A stretch of 64,000 nucleotides of DNA from Corynebacterium amycolatum SK46 (GTDB lineage: Bacteria; Actinomycetota; Actinomycetes; Mycobacteriales; Mycobacteriaceae): the NCBI RefSeq assembly GCF_000173655.1, contig NZ_ABZU01000004.1, positions 83,423 through 147,422 of the forward strand, in the 5' to 3' direction. The number at the start of each line of letters is the position of its first letter. The first letter of the stretch is position 1. This document shows, piece by piece, positions 37,241 to 48,082 of the stretch. A program made the translations under genes and the position numbers. The notes under the pieces were generated by a model. That model had not been told where the DNA came from. It ran no database searches and saw only the letters and a program-made list of their open reading frames with translations.

Positions 37241-38227
37241 TTAAAAACCACCGCGCAGCATATCTTGGCCGGTGCCCCATGCGGGCGCCATGCCGAGGTT
37301 GTGCAAAACCTCCTGGGAGGCGCGAGCGAAGTTCATAGTCATAAAGTGCAGCCCCGGCACGCCTTCGGCGATGAGACGCTCTGCCATGTTGGTCGAAAAC
37401 TCGATACCAATCTTGCGAATCTCATCCTTATTGGCCTGCTCGTCACCATCCGCTGCCTTAATCAGGCGTTCCTCCAAATCGGATGGCAACTGCGCCCCGG
37501 AGAGCTCAACCTGCCTGCGCACTGAGCGCAGCGACGTAATCGGCATCAGCCCCGGAATGATGGGCTTGGCGCCGTGCACTGGGTCGGCTTCCACCAGACG
37601 GTCTCGAAGGCGCAAGTAGTGCTCGATATCGAAGAACATCTGCGTAATCGAGTACTCAGCTCCCGCGCGCAGCTTGGCCAGCGTGTACTGCGTGTCATGG
37701 TCCAAATCCGGCGAACGATAGTGTCCTTCCGGGAACGACGCAATGCCGACTTCAAATTTTTCGAACTCCGGCTCGGCCTTAATCAGCTCAATCAATTCGC
37801 TGGCGTAGTGCAGACCCCCTTCGGTCTCCACCCAAGGGCCAAGCGGGTCTCCCGGCGGATCACCGCGCAGAACAAGCAGATTTGTCAGCCCCGCGCTGAG
37901 GTAAGAACGCAGGATTTCCCGCAGCTCGTCAACGGTGTGCTCTACCAATGTCAGATGCACAAGCGTTGTCAGCGGCTGCTTCGAAACGCGCTGGGCGATT
38001 CGCAGGGTGCGGTCGCGGCTAGAACCACCGGCGCCGTAGGTCACCGATGCGAAGGAGGCGCCAAGATCATGGAAAGCCTCAGCTGCTCGGAGAAGACGTT
38101 CCTCGGCCGCGTCGTCACGCGGGGGCATGAACTCGACCGAGAAGGGAATACTGCCCGCGCTCGGCATTGAAAGCGCCTGGCGGATTGACACTTGACGGCC
38201 TGGCGACAGTGGCATTGATGAGGACAT
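37241..38227 (-). CDS. metF: Methylenetetrahydrofolate reductase
   Basis: 328 residues from ATG 38227. Barrel motifs SVEFMPPRDDAAEE, FASVTYGAGGSSRDRT, VLRGDPPGD, SEYSITQMFFD-like (AEYSITQMFFDIEHYLRL) and GLMPITS are conserved. It reduces 5,10-methylene-THF to 5-methyl-THF for methionine synthesis. TAGTAT 8 nt upstream of the ATG suggests a leaderless mRNA; an in-frame GTG lies 6 nt further upstream. Divergent from idsA. Confidence 0.92.
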   Translation of the reverse strand: MSSSMPLSPGRQVSIRQALSMPSAGSIPFSVEFMPPRDDAAEERLLRAAEAFHDLGASFASVTYGAGGSSRDRTLRIAQRVSKQPLTTLVHLTLVEHTVDELREILRSYLSAGLTNLLVLRGDPPGDPLGPWVETEGGLHYASELIELIKAEPEFEKFEVGIASFPEGHYRSPDLDHDTQYTLAKLRAGAEYSITQMFFDIEHYLRLRDRLVEADPVHGAKPIIPGLMPITSLRSVRRQVELSGAQLPSDLEERLIKAADGDEQANKDEIRKIGIEFSTNMAERLIAEGVPGLHFMTMNFARASQEVLHNLGMAPAWGTGQDMLRGGF

Positions 38228-38293
38228 AGTCACTCATACTAAGCGGTGTCCTATTCTTGAGTCAGCATTACCCGTCATCGACGAGAGGCTCAC

Positions 38294-39406
38294 ATGAGCG
38301 AAGAACTGGATTTGGCCGCGATGCAGCCCCGCGAAGTACCAGCTGCTGTTACCAAAACGCTGGAGAATTACCTCAAGAGCCGTGGCGACGATGTCGCGTC
38401 GGTCGATGCGGTGTACACCGAGGCCATAGACTCGCTCCACTCCTTCGTCCTCAATGGGGGCAAGCGCGTGCGTCCAGCCTTCGCCTGGCAGGGGTGGTTG
38501 GGAGCAGGCGGCCTGGAAGGCCGTTTCTCCCCAGCCGAGGATTCCCCGGCTGTGATGAACGCGGTGAGTGCCCTGGAACTCATTCAAGCCTGCGCACTCA
38601 TTCATGACGACATCATCGATGACGCTGATACGCGCCGTGGCGCACCGACTATCCACAAGGTATTCGAGGCCAAGCACGAGGCCAATAGCTGGAATGGAGC
38701 CGCCGACCGCTTCGGTATTTCCGCCGCGATTCTCATTGGCGATGTCGCCCTGACCTGGGCTGATGACATGATGCACTCTTCAGGCCTCAGCTCGGAGGCA
38801 CTAACCCGAGCACTTGTCCCCTGGCGGGCTATGCGCACTGAAGTACTTGGCGGCCAGCTGCTCGATATCACGGCCGAAGCCAGCCGGGACAGTCGCGTCG
38901 AGACCGCTGAGAAAATCAATCTGTTCAAGACCGCCGCCTACACCATCGAGCGGCCGCTCCACATTGGTGCCGCGATTGCCGGCGCCCCAGCGGAATTGGT
39001 TGAGGCCTACCGCAGCTTCGGCCGCGACATCGGTGTGGCATTCCAGCTCCGCGACGATCAGCTGGGCGTTTTCGGCGATCCCGAGGTCACGGGCAAGCCC
39101 GCCGGCGATGACCTCCGCGAAGGCAAGCGAACCGTCCTGGTCGGCCAGGCTTTGAGCCTCTACCGAGAATCCGCACCTGAAAAGGCCCGCTTTATCGATG
39201 AACGCCTGGGAGCGGTCTCGTCTGCTGCAGATATCGATGAGCTACGCAATCTCATCGCTGATTCCGGCGCTGCCGATGCCGTCGAACGTGAAATTGACCG
39301 TCTGACCAGCCGCGCTTTCTCCACTATCGAGAATGCCGACCTACCTGCAACCTCGCGCGAGAACCTCATTGCTATGGGCGTTCGCGCCACCGCTCGTCAG
39401 CATTAG
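38294..39406 (+). CDS. idsA: Polyprenyl (geranylgeranyl) diphosphate synthase
   Basis: 370 residues. First Asp-rich motif DDIIDD (105-110) with ADTRRG after it; second Asp-rich motif in FQLRDDQLGVFGD. GGKRVRP is the IPP-binding motif. It condenses IPP with allylic diphosphates; chain length cannot be read safely but GGPP would feed the crtB/crtI products encoded next to it. GAGAGG precedes the ATG. TATTCT at about 38252-38257 is the likely -10. Confidence 0.92.
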   Translation: MSEELDLAAMQPREVPAAVTKTLENYLKSRGDDVASVDAVYTEAIDSLHSFVLNGGKRVRPAFAWQGWLGAGGLEGRFSPAEDSPAVMNAVSALELIQACALIHDDIIDDADTRRGAPTIHKVFEAKHEANSWNGAADRFGISAAILIGDVALTWADDMMHSSGLSSEALTRALVPWRAMRTEVLGGQLLDITAEASRDSRVETAEKINLFKTAAYTIERPLHIGAAIAGAPAELVEAYRSFGRDIGVAFQLRDDQLGVFGDPEVTGKPAGDDLREGKRTVLVGQALSLYRESAPEKARFIDERLGAVSSAADIDELRNLIADSGAADAVEREIDRLTSRAFSTIENADLPATSRENLIAMGVRATARQH

Positions 39407-39424
39407 ACCAGGTGTTGCGTAGTC

Positions 39425-41125
39425 ATGCCCACTGCTTCCCCCACTCGTGCTCCCAGTAATTCCCCGCGTCTGCGACGTGCGGTCACTCGTCCTCATAAGG
39501 GCGCCAAACCACGACTGACCATCATCGGCGCAGGCCTGTCCGGACTTACCGCCGCGCTCTACGCCATCGCCGATGGCTACGATGTCACCGTTGTCGAGAG
39601 GGAAAGCTTCGTCGGCGGACGCTGCGCCAGTGAACCCGTCACAGTCGACATCGACGGGCAAACGCTCACCGCAGTCTTCGACACTGGCGCAACTGTATGG
39701 ACCATGCCCTCGCTTGTCGACGATGCCCTCGCCGCCGTCGGCCTCTACGCGCGCGATATCGACCCGGGTTTTTCGGCCTCCCCAATCACGCCCACCTACC
39801 GTGCGGAATTTGCCACTCGCGGCGGACTCGACGTGTTCTCCAACGAAGACATGATGGCCGATGAGCTCGCCCGCTTCGGTGCCTCTGACTCCACCGTCGC
39901 CGGTTACCGAAAACTCCGCACGTGGCTGCAAAGTCTCTTCAATGCCTGCTTCGACAACTTCATGTCCCGCAGCTTTGACCGCGTTACGGACCTATTCACC
40001 GGGCCCGGCGCGCTTCGCGACCTCACTACGCTCCTCCGACTCGGTGCCTTCGGCGCCCTCGAACCTAAGATTCGTGCCTTCCTCGGAGATACTGATCTCG
40101 CTCGCGTTTTCAGCTTCCAGGCGCTTTATGCAGGTGTACCTCCTGCTAAGGCCCGTGCGGTCTACGGCTGCATTTCTCACATGGATACCTCGATGGGGGT
40201 TTACTATCCGCACTCCCCCGCATTTGGTTCGGGTATAGGCGCCGTCAGCGAGTTGCTCGCCGAGGCCGTCCGTCGAGCTGGCGGAACCATCGACTTCGGT
40301 GTTGATGTCACTGGGCTGAAGCTCGACGAGGCAGGCTTTGTCTCCGCCATCACCACGGCAACTGGCGAGCGTCCCACCGATGCCGTCATCGCTACTACCG
40401 ATTTACCTGTGGTGCAGAGCTGGCTTCACGACGCGACTACCTCTGCCGCCAGTAGCTCATCGAAGCGGCGAAGCCTTCGGAGCGTCGTAAAGCGGACGGG
40501 AGCGCGACGGCTGTTCCCAGTTCGATTTTCCCCGTCGGCGGTGGTGGCGCACGGACTGATTCCGGTCTCGGAGACTGCGACGTGGCCGAAGCGGCATCAC
40601 CTGATTTCGTTTGGCGAAAAGTGGAATGAGACCTTTGAAGAGATCTCGTCACCGCGCCATGGAAAGCTAATGTCGGACCCGTCATTGCTGATCACCCGGC
40701 CTGCGATGAGCGCGCCGGAGCGTATTGTCACAGATGCGAACGGCGTGCAGTGGGAACCCGTCAGCGTGCTCGCGCCGTGCCCCAACTTGCAGTCGGCCAA
40801 TCTGATTTGGTCGCGAATCAGTGGGAACTACGTCACGAAACTAACCGCTGAGCTGGAGCGGCGCGGACTGACCGGGATCTCTACGAAGTGGCGAGTCGGT
40901 CGGATTGATACCCCTCAGCACTGGCAAGAACGCGACATGGGCGTTGGCTCCCCGTTTGGGCTGGCACATCTGTTCCGACAGACGGGACCGTTCCGTCCCC
41001 GCAACTTCTCTCCGAAGATGCCAAAGAATCTGACGCTGGCGGGCTCGACGACGGTGCCGGGGGTTGGCGTGCCGACGGTCATGATTTCAGGACGACTTGC
41101 GGCACAGCGGTTTGAAACGCCTTAG
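39425..41125 (+). CDS. crtI: Phytoene desaturase family FAD oxidoreductase (CrtI-like)
   Basis: 566 residues. N-terminal Rossmann motif TIIGAGLSGLTAALYAIADG followed by VVERESFVGGRC, then GSGIGAVSELLAEAVRRAGG and a C-terminal FAD motif LTLAGSTTVPGVGVPTVMISG. This is the architecture of CrtI-type desaturases, which introduce double bonds into phytoene. It starts 19 bp after idsA. The first ~28 residues are basic and unconserved. Degree of desaturation unknown. Confidence 0.88.
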   Translation: MPTASPTRAPSNSPRLRRAVTRPHKGAKPRLTIIGAGLSGLTAALYAIADGYDVTVVERESFVGGRCASEPVTVDIDGQTLTAVFDTGATVWTMPSLVDDALAAVGLYARDIDPGFSASPITPTYRAEFATRGGLDVFSNEDMMADELARFGASDSTVAGYRKLRTWLQSLFNACFDNFMSRSFDRVTDLFTGPGALRDLTTLLRLGAFGALEPKIRAFLGDTDLARVFSFQALYAGVPPAKARAVYGCISHMDTSMGVYYPHSPAFGSGIGAVSELLAEAVRRAGGTIDFGVDVTGLKLDEAGFVSAITTATGERPTDAVIATTDLPVVQSWLHDATTSAASSSSKRRSLRSVVKRTGARRLFPVRFSPSAVVAHGLIPVSETATWPKRHHLISFGEKWNETFEEISSPRHGKLMSDPSLLITRPAMSAPERIVTDANGVQWEPVSVLAPCPNLQSANLIWSRISGNYVTKLTAELERRGLTGISTKWRVGRIDTPQHWQERDMGVGSPFGLAHLFRQTGPFRPRNFSPKMPKNLTLAGSTTVPGVGVPTVMISGRLAAQRFETP

Positions 41126-41211
41126 CTCCTGAATGTCTCCCGGATGTCTGCCGGTGGTCACTGACCAACTAGGATTAATGCATCAGCAATGTATCGATTG
41201 TTTAGGTTGAC

Positions 41212-42825
41212 ATGAATTTATCGCGGAGTGCTCAGCTGGGTGTCTACGGTGGCATCCTCATTGCTCTGGGCTCCTACGGTTCCGGTGCGAACCGCTACCG
41301 TGGCGGCCTCGTCCACGCTCTGGGACTCGACTGGATTACCTACGGTCACGGTCAGATTTTCTGTGAGATTGTGATTTGGGTAGGCATCGCCCTGCTGCTG
41401 ATTTCGTGGCTGCGCATCGGGCGGGAACTGCTGTTCTCGAAGAGGACTATCCGGGAAACTGTGGCCGGTTCTGCCCATTCTGGCGACGCAGCAGACGCTC
41501 TCGCGCCAGCGAACGCTGGCGGCGATGAGTCCACGTTGCGTCGGTTTAATTCAATCCTGTTGGCCTGGGCAATTCCCCTCGCGCTGGCCGCACCGCTGTT
41601 CTCTCGCGATGTGTATTCGTATCTCATGCAGGGCGCGATGGTCCGCGATGGGTTTGATCCCTACACCGAGGGAGCTGCAGCTAATCCTGGGCCGATGCTG
41701 CTGGAGGTATCCGCAGACTGGCGGAACACCACCACCCCGTATGGCCCGCTGCATCTGGGAATTGGCGAGGTCATCACGCGGATTGTCGGCGACAACATCA
41801 CCGTCGGCGTGATTCTCTACCGCATTGTGTGCCTGCTTGGCTTCGCCGCCATTGTCTGGTCGATCCCGCGAATCGCCCGGGCGCTTGGAGCAAATCCGGC
41901 TTTCGCACAGTGGCTCGGTGTGCTCAATCCACTGGTGCTGCTGCACCTGATTGCGGGTATGCACAACGAGGCACTGATGGTCGGGTTGGTCAGCCTGGCG
42001 CTAGTCGCCGCACTGCGCATGGAGCACATGCGGGGCGGCCTGGTCGCTGCTGTCCTCATCGGAATTGGCGTCGCGCTGAAAGCCACCGCTGTCCTGGCGC
42101 TGCCCTTCGTCGTGTGGATTGTGTTGACCAGGCGCGAGCCCATCACCACGGTTCAAGAGATGCTGCGCAAGATTCCGGCGATTGCCGGTGTGGGCATCGT
42201 GTTGGTCGCGGTCTGCGTCGGCACGCTTGCAGTGGTGACGTGGCTGACCGGCTCGAGCTGGGGCTGGATCTCCGAGATCAGTGGCAACACCAAGGTGATT
42301 AACCCACTGGCAGCACCGTCGGCGGTCGCTGGTGTAATCTCCGGCGTCATGGCGTGGTTCAACGACGACATCGGTTTCAACGTCATCGTCAGCCACACAC
42401 GCGTGGTCTCCTCTGTCATCATGCTGGTGGGGCTCGTGATTTCCTGGTTCTACTTCCGGGCCACCCCTCGTGACAATGTCGCTGGCATGATTGCCGCCTA
42501 TGTGGTGGCCTGCGTATTTAATGCCGTGGCACTGCCCTGGTACTACGCCAGCTTGTTGACTCCCATGGGAACGATTCGCCCGCCACGATGGGTGATTCAA
42601 GGCACCGTGTTGTTCACATTCATCCTGTCGCTGTCGTTCGCCGGCGGCGGCAATCACCGCTTCTACGACGTGCCCTGGATGGTTATCATCACCGTTCTCG
42701 GCTGGTTGGCCGTCGGCTGGCTGACCACTGGAGAATTCAGCTGGAAGTACCCGTGGCGCGACGATAGCGGCGCAAACCCGGATTCCACGGTGGCGCCCCT
42801 GTCGCGATCACCCGAGGTTGCATAG
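41212..42825 (+). CDS. mptA: Alpha-(1->6)-mannopyranosyltransferase MptA (GT-C)
   Basis: 537 residues with about 12-13 membrane segments. The GT-C signature in the first periplasmic loop is APLFSRDVYSYLMQG with the acidic Asp, followed by DPYTEG and TTPYGPLHL. It elongates the mannan backbone of lipomannan/lipoarabinomannan from polyprenyl-phosphomannose. Located after idsA as in mycobacteria, but here it is flanked by carotenoid genes. No strong Shine-Dalgarno; an AGG lies about 6 nt before the ATG. Confidence 0.92.
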   Translation: MNLSRSAQLGVYGGILIALGSYGSGANRYRGGLVHALGLDWITYGHGQIFCEIVIWVGIALLLISWLRIGRELLFSKRTIRETVAGSAHSGDAADALAPANAGGDESTLRRFNSILLAWAIPLALAAPLFSRDVYSYLMQGAMVRDGFDPYTEGAAANPGPMLLEVSADWRNTTTPYGPLHLGIGEVITRIVGDNITVGVILYRIVCLLGFAAIVWSIPRIARALGANPAFAQWLGVLNPLVLLHLIAGMHNEALMVGLVSLALVAALRMEHMRGGLVAAVLIGIGVALKATAVLALPFVVWIVLTRREPITTVQEMLRKIPAIAGVGIVLVAVCVGTLAVVTWLTGSSWGWISEISGNTKVINPLAAPSAVAGVISGVMAWFNDDIGFNVIVSHTRVVSSVIMLVGLVISWFYFRATPRDNVAGMIAAYVVACVFNAVALPWYYASLLTPMGTIRPPRWVIQGTVLFTFILSLSFAGGGNHRFYDVPWMVIITVLGWLAVGWLTTGEFSWKYPWRDDSGANPDSTVAPLSRSPEVA

Positions 42826-42831
42826 TTGCCC

Positions 42832-43812
42832 ATGCCCACCCCACAGTCTCTCTCGACCATCGCGCTGCCACAGTCCTACGAGCTCTGCCGCGATATTATG
42901 ACCTCCCACGGTCGCACGTATTCCCTGGCCACGCGACTGTTGGCACCCCGCCAACAGCGCGCAGTGTGGTCTCTCTACGCCTGGGCGCGCATTGTCGATG
43001 ACTACGTCGACTGCCCCGCCGATGCCGACCGCTCGCCCACACACATCGAAGCCACGGTCACACGATTAAGCGAGCTTTTCCACTCAGCTGTCGTCAGCGG
43101 TTCGCTTGACGACGTCCACCGCGACCGCGACCGTGCCGTCATCTCGGCGGCCGCAAAGACTTTTCGCGACTACGACATCGATCCACAGCTCTCTGCAGAC
43201 TTTGTTCACTCCATGCTGATGGACGTGCCCGACACATCGTGCCACATTGCGCATTTTGAAACATGGGAGCAGCTCGACTCGTATATGTGGGGCTCCGCAG
43301 CAGTCATCGGTCTTGAGATGATGCCCATCCTAGGAACCCGCACAGGAGTCTCCCGGGAGGAAGCCACTCCCTACGCAGAATGCCTGGGAAAAGCCTTTCA
43401 GGTGACAAATTTCCTCCGCGACATCGCCGAGGATTTTCGCCGTGGCCGTATTTACCTACCACTGAATGAGTGGGAGGCCTTCGGAGTGGGTACCGAGGAG
43501 ATTGGCTACTGTGCCGCCATGGGACAGACGACCCCGGCGGTACGTCAGGCATTGGCCTACTTCATCGCTCGCAATCGCGCGCTCTATGCCGAAGCCACTA
43601 GCGGCGTGGGTATGTTGGAGGTGCCAGGCCGTCAGGCTATCCGTGCCGCGGAGATTCTCTACTCTGATATTCTCGGCGAAATTGAGCGCATGAACTACAA
43701 CGTCTTTGCGCAACGCGCTCAAGTGGGACGCGCTCGAAAAGCAAAAATCGCCCTCCCGCTGCTTTTCAGAGCAGTGGCCGGGCGATTACGACAGGAGCTA
43801 TCGGAGGCGTAG
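42832..43812 (+). CDS. crtB: Phytoene synthase
   Basis: 326 residues from ATG 42832 (a TTG two codons upstream is less likely). First Asp-rich motif ARIVDDYVD, second NFLRDIAEDFRRGRIYLP, both binding GGPP/Mg. It condenses two GGPP to phytoene. Starts 7 bp after the mptA stop, so it belongs to the idsA-crtI-mptA-crtB operon. Confidence 0.94.
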   Translation: MPTPQSLSTIALPQSYELCRDIMTSHGRTYSLATRLLAPRQQRAVWSLYAWARIVDDYVDCPADADRSPTHIEATVTRLSELFHSAVVSGSLDDVHRDRDRAVISAAAKTFRDYDIDPQLSADFVHSMLMDVPDTSCHIAHFETWEQLDSYMWGSAAVIGLEMMPILGTRTGVSREEATPYAECLGKAFQVTNFLRDIAEDFRRGRIYLPLNEWEAFGVGTEEIGYCAAMGQTTPAVRQALAYFIARNRALYAEATSGVGMLEVPGRQAIRAAEILYSDILGEIERMNYNVFAQRAQVGRARKAKIALPLLFRAVAGRLRQELSEA

Positions 43813-43841
43813 GACGCGGGCGTAGAACGCCGCCCGGGTCT

Positions 43842-44207
43842 TTACAACGCCATAGCCTGTGCGCGGCGCATTACTTCGCGTGCGAGGTGACCGTGCAGGG
43901 CGTCCACCGGACGCCCAGGCAGAGATTCATCTTCGGTGAATAGCCACTCCAGCGTTTCTTCTCGCGTATAGCCGCCGTCGGCAAGCAATGCGAGTGCGCC
44001 AGGTACAAAACGCGCGACCTCATCATCTTCAAAGAAGCGGGCGGGAATTTGTGCAATGCCGTCGCGGTGGACTGCGATAAGGCGACCCTCCTGCAGCAAC
44101 GCGTGAATTCGGGTGACGGTGACGCCAATGAGGTCAGCGGCATCGGGCAGCGCGAGAGTGGGTTCGTCGGCGCTCAGGACATCGTGGCAAGTTGGAATCT
44201 TTCTCAC
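43842..44207 (-). CDS. Rv2175c-like DNA-binding protein
   Basis: 121 residues from GTG 44207, chosen because TAAAGT (44220-44215) is exactly 7 nt upstream (leaderless). The N-terminal winged helix-turn-helix reads LALPDAADLIGVTVTRIHALLQEGRLIAVHRDG; the C-terminal part (FVPGALALLADGGYTREETLEWLF) matches the Rv2175c C-terminal domain. In M. tuberculosis Rv2175c is phosphorylated by the adjacent kinase PknL, and the two genes are divergent here too. DNA target unknown. Confidence 0.88.
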   Translation of the reverse strand: MRKIPTCHDVLSADEPTLALPDAADLIGVTVTRIHALLQEGRLIAVHRDGIAQIPARFFEDDEVARFVPGALALLADGGYTREETLEWLFTEDESLPGRPVDALHGHLAREVMRRAQAMAL

Positions 44208-44251
44208 ACTGGTCACTTTAGCGCGTTGGCCTTGCAGTAGGTACGTCCCCA

Positions 44252-44257
44252 TATACT
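44252..44257 (+). promoter_or_regulatory. pknL -10 box
   Basis: TATACT, 38 nt before the pknL ATG. No well-spaced -35 is visible. AAGG precedes the start codon, so this mRNA is not leaderless. Confidence 0.55.
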
Positions 44258-44295
44258 TATTAGAAGCAACTGATTGAAACAGGGAAGGCTGGTTT

Positions 44296-46557
44296 ATGTC
44301 GCAGCTTGTCGAGGGGCAGATTCTCGATGGTCGCTACCGTATCGGAGCCACCATCGCCCACGGTGGCATGAGCACCGTGTACTGCGCCACCGATTTGCGG
44401 CTCGATCGCAGGGTGGCCGCAAAGGTCATGGATCCGCGTTTTGTCGACGACGAGTCTTTCCGCATCCGCTTCGAACGTGAGGCCCGCGCGGTCGCGCACC
44501 TCAATGACGAGTCGCTCGTCAACGTCTACGACCAAGGCACGGACCCGGCGGGGCATGTTTTCCTCATTATGGAATTCGTCGACGGTGGGACCCTCCGTGA
44601 GCTGCTCCGTCAGCGCGGTCCGATGCCCCCGCATGCAGCTGCCGCCGTGATGCGCTCGGTTCTGCGCGCCCTATCGGTGGCGCATTCTCGCGGCATGGTG
44701 CACCGAGATATCAAGCCGGAAAACGTGCTGATTGCTTCGGACGGTCGAGTGAAGCTGGCGGACTTCGGTCTAGTGCGCGCGGCCGCTGATGCAAAGGTGA
44801 CCTCTAACTCGGTCATCGTCGGCACCGTCGCTTATCTGGCTCCGGAGCAGGTCACGGGTGAATCCATCTCCCCTGCCTCCGATGTGTATGCGGCGGGTGT
44901 TTTGCTCTTTGAGCTGCTTACCGGCACCACTCCATTCATCGCCGATTCTTCGCTGGGCGTTGCCATGAAGCGATTGAACGAAGATGTCCCGCCACCCTCG
45001 GAGCTCATCGACGGCGTTCCCGAGGAGTTCGACGAGTTGGTCGCCCGCGCTTGTTCCCGCAGGCCGGAGGATCGGTTTGAGACTGCCGAGGAATTCGGTG
45101 ACGCACTCGAAGACATTGCGGACAAACTCGCGCTGCCACCATTCCGCGTCCCGTCGCCCGTAAATTCAGCAGCCGCCAACGCTGCCGCCATGGAGGGGCT
45201 CACAGAGGACTTCCGCCGACCAGGCAACGACCATTTCGATGACAGACACGGCACCGCAGAGACGGCACCCGAGCGCTTCGGTCACGACGGCTATGGCTTC
45301 TCGACGGACGCACCCGGTAGCCCCGTTTCTTCCCGACCACCGGGACCACCGAATATTTTCGATGATTTCGACGACCCGAAAGCTCCGGAATATCCGCTGC
45401 CGCCGGACACACAGAGCCCACAGCACCCACAGCATCCGCAGCCTCGATCTGCTCAGACGCCGAAGAGCCGTCGAGCTACCCGACAGCGGACGCGCCGCGG
45501 ATGCGCATTGTGGCTGATTATCGCCCTGGTTGCCACGTTGGGCATGGGGCTTGGCGCATGGTGGCTGGGCTCTGGCCGTTACGGCGAAGTGCCCTCTATC
45601 ACTGGGCTGTCGCAGCCACAGGCGATGACCGCAATCAGTGAGGCGGGCTTTGAACCGGTGGTTGATGAGCGCTACGACAACGATGTCGCAGTGTCTCAGA
45701 TTATTGGCTCGGACCCTCTGGCTGGAGCGCGGGTTATCCGCGGTGATGATGTTCGCGTACTGGTCAGCCTCGGCCGCCCGACTGTGCCCGCATATCCCGC
45801 GAACCACTCAAAGGAAGTGTTCAGCGCTGCCCTAGCTAAGCGGACGTTGAAAAAAGAGGTCGGAGACCCCGTCTTTTCCGATGATGTCTCCACCGGCGGC
45901 TTGGTCTTTGCTGTTCCTGCTCCAGGACAGACAGTCGAAGTTGGCTCAGTTGTGACTGTGCATTACTCCAAGGGGCCAGCACCGGTGAAGGTGCCAAAAA
46001 TCTTGGGACTTCAAGAGGATGAAGCTCGTGAGCTGTTGAGCAAGGCCGGGCTGGAAGTCCGAGAAGTATCGGCGGAGTTCTCCTCCTCTGCTGAACCCGA
46101 AGAGGTTCTTTCCGTATCTCCTGAGGAAGGCACTGGCCTCGAACGCGGTAGCTCTGTGACGTTGACCATCAACAACGGCATCGAAGTGCCCAATGTAGTG
46201 GGCAAGTCTGAGGATACTGCTCGGCAGATTCTGCAGCGCGAGGGCATTGAGGTAAGCGAAGTAAAGGACGCGTCCTCCTCCTCGCGTGACTACGGCCGTG
46301 TTGACGCAGTCTCACCGAGTGCAGGTCGTCTGGTTAACCCCAATGATGCGACTGTCACGCTGACCGTGTCCAGAGCAGTGAAAGTTCCGCAGCTGCTGGG
46401 TAAAACAGTTGCGCAGGCACGTCGTGAAGCGGAGAAACAGCATCTTCAGCTCGACATCGACGGCTCTGCGAACGATGACGATCGCATCGTATTGCAGTCA
46501 CCCCGACCGGGCGCCAAGGCCACGGCGGGCGACAGCATTTCGGTCAGCACTCTGTAA
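44296..46557 (+). CDS. pknL: Serine/threonine protein kinase PknL with PASTA domains
   Basis: 753 residues. Cytosolic Hanks kinase: VAAKVMD (Lys43), HRDIKPEN (Asp138), DFG (156-158), activation loop with GTVAYLAPEQ. A Pro/Gln-rich juxtamembrane region (about 290-400) precedes one membrane helix (about 403-425). Five extracellular PASTA repeats follow (starting YGEVPSITGL, TVPAYPAN, VKVPKILGL, IEVPNVVGK, VKVPQLLGK); the second lacks the usual core motif. PASTA domains sense muropeptides or lipid II, so it fits control of wall and division proteins encoded nearby. Confidence 0.94.
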   Translation: MSQLVEGQILDGRYRIGATIAHGGMSTVYCATDLRLDRRVAAKVMDPRFVDDESFRIRFEREARAVAHLNDESLVNVYDQGTDPAGHVFLIMEFVDGGTLRELLRQRGPMPPHAAAAVMRSVLRALSVAHSRGMVHRDIKPENVLIASDGRVKLADFGLVRAAADAKVTSNSVIVGTVAYLAPEQVTGESISPASDVYAAGVLLFELLTGTTPFIADSSLGVAMKRLNEDVPPPSELIDGVPEEFDELVARACSRRPEDRFETAEEFGDALEDIADKLALPPFRVPSPVNSAAANAAAMEGLTEDFRRPGNDHFDDRHGTAETAPERFGHDGYGFSTDAPGSPVSSRPPGPPNIFDDFDDPKAPEYPLPPDTQSPQHPQHPQPRSAQTPKSRRATRQRTRRGCALWLIIALVATLGMGLGAWWLGSGRYGEVPSITGLSQPQAMTAISEAGFEPVVDERYDNDVAVSQIIGSDPLAGARVIRGDDVRVLVSLGRPTVPAYPANHSKEVFSAALAKRTLKKEVGDPVFSDDVSTGGLVFAVPAPGQTVEVGSVVTVHYSKGPAPVKVPKILGLQEDEARELLSKAGLEVREVSAEFSSSAEPEEVLSVSPEEGTGLERGSSVTLTINNGIEVPNVVGKSEDTARQILQREGIEVSEVKDASSSSRDYGRVDAVSPSAGRLVNPNDATVTLTVSRAVKVPQLLGKTVAQARREAEKQHLQLDIDGSANDDDRIVLQSPRPGAKATAGDSISVSTL

Positions 46558-46558
46558 A

Positions 46559-46593
46559 AAGTGCAGCGCTCTACTGAATGCGGCGCTGCACTA
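46559..46593 (-). terminator. Terminator between convergent pknL and aroG
   Basis: AGTGCAGCGC (46560-46569) pairs with GCGCTGCACT (46583-46592); on the minus strand TTTTTAC follows, so it mainly ends aroG. Confidence 0.85.
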
Positions 46594-46628
46594 GCTGGGC
46601 TAGTTTTATCTAGCTGCGCAGGTTGCAA

Positions 46629-48020
<1,392 letters not shown>

Positions 48021-48082
48021 TCATTGTAGTGCCCCTGCCAGAAGGGTGTTAGTCAGGTCACCAAATATTCGAGTTCCACTGC

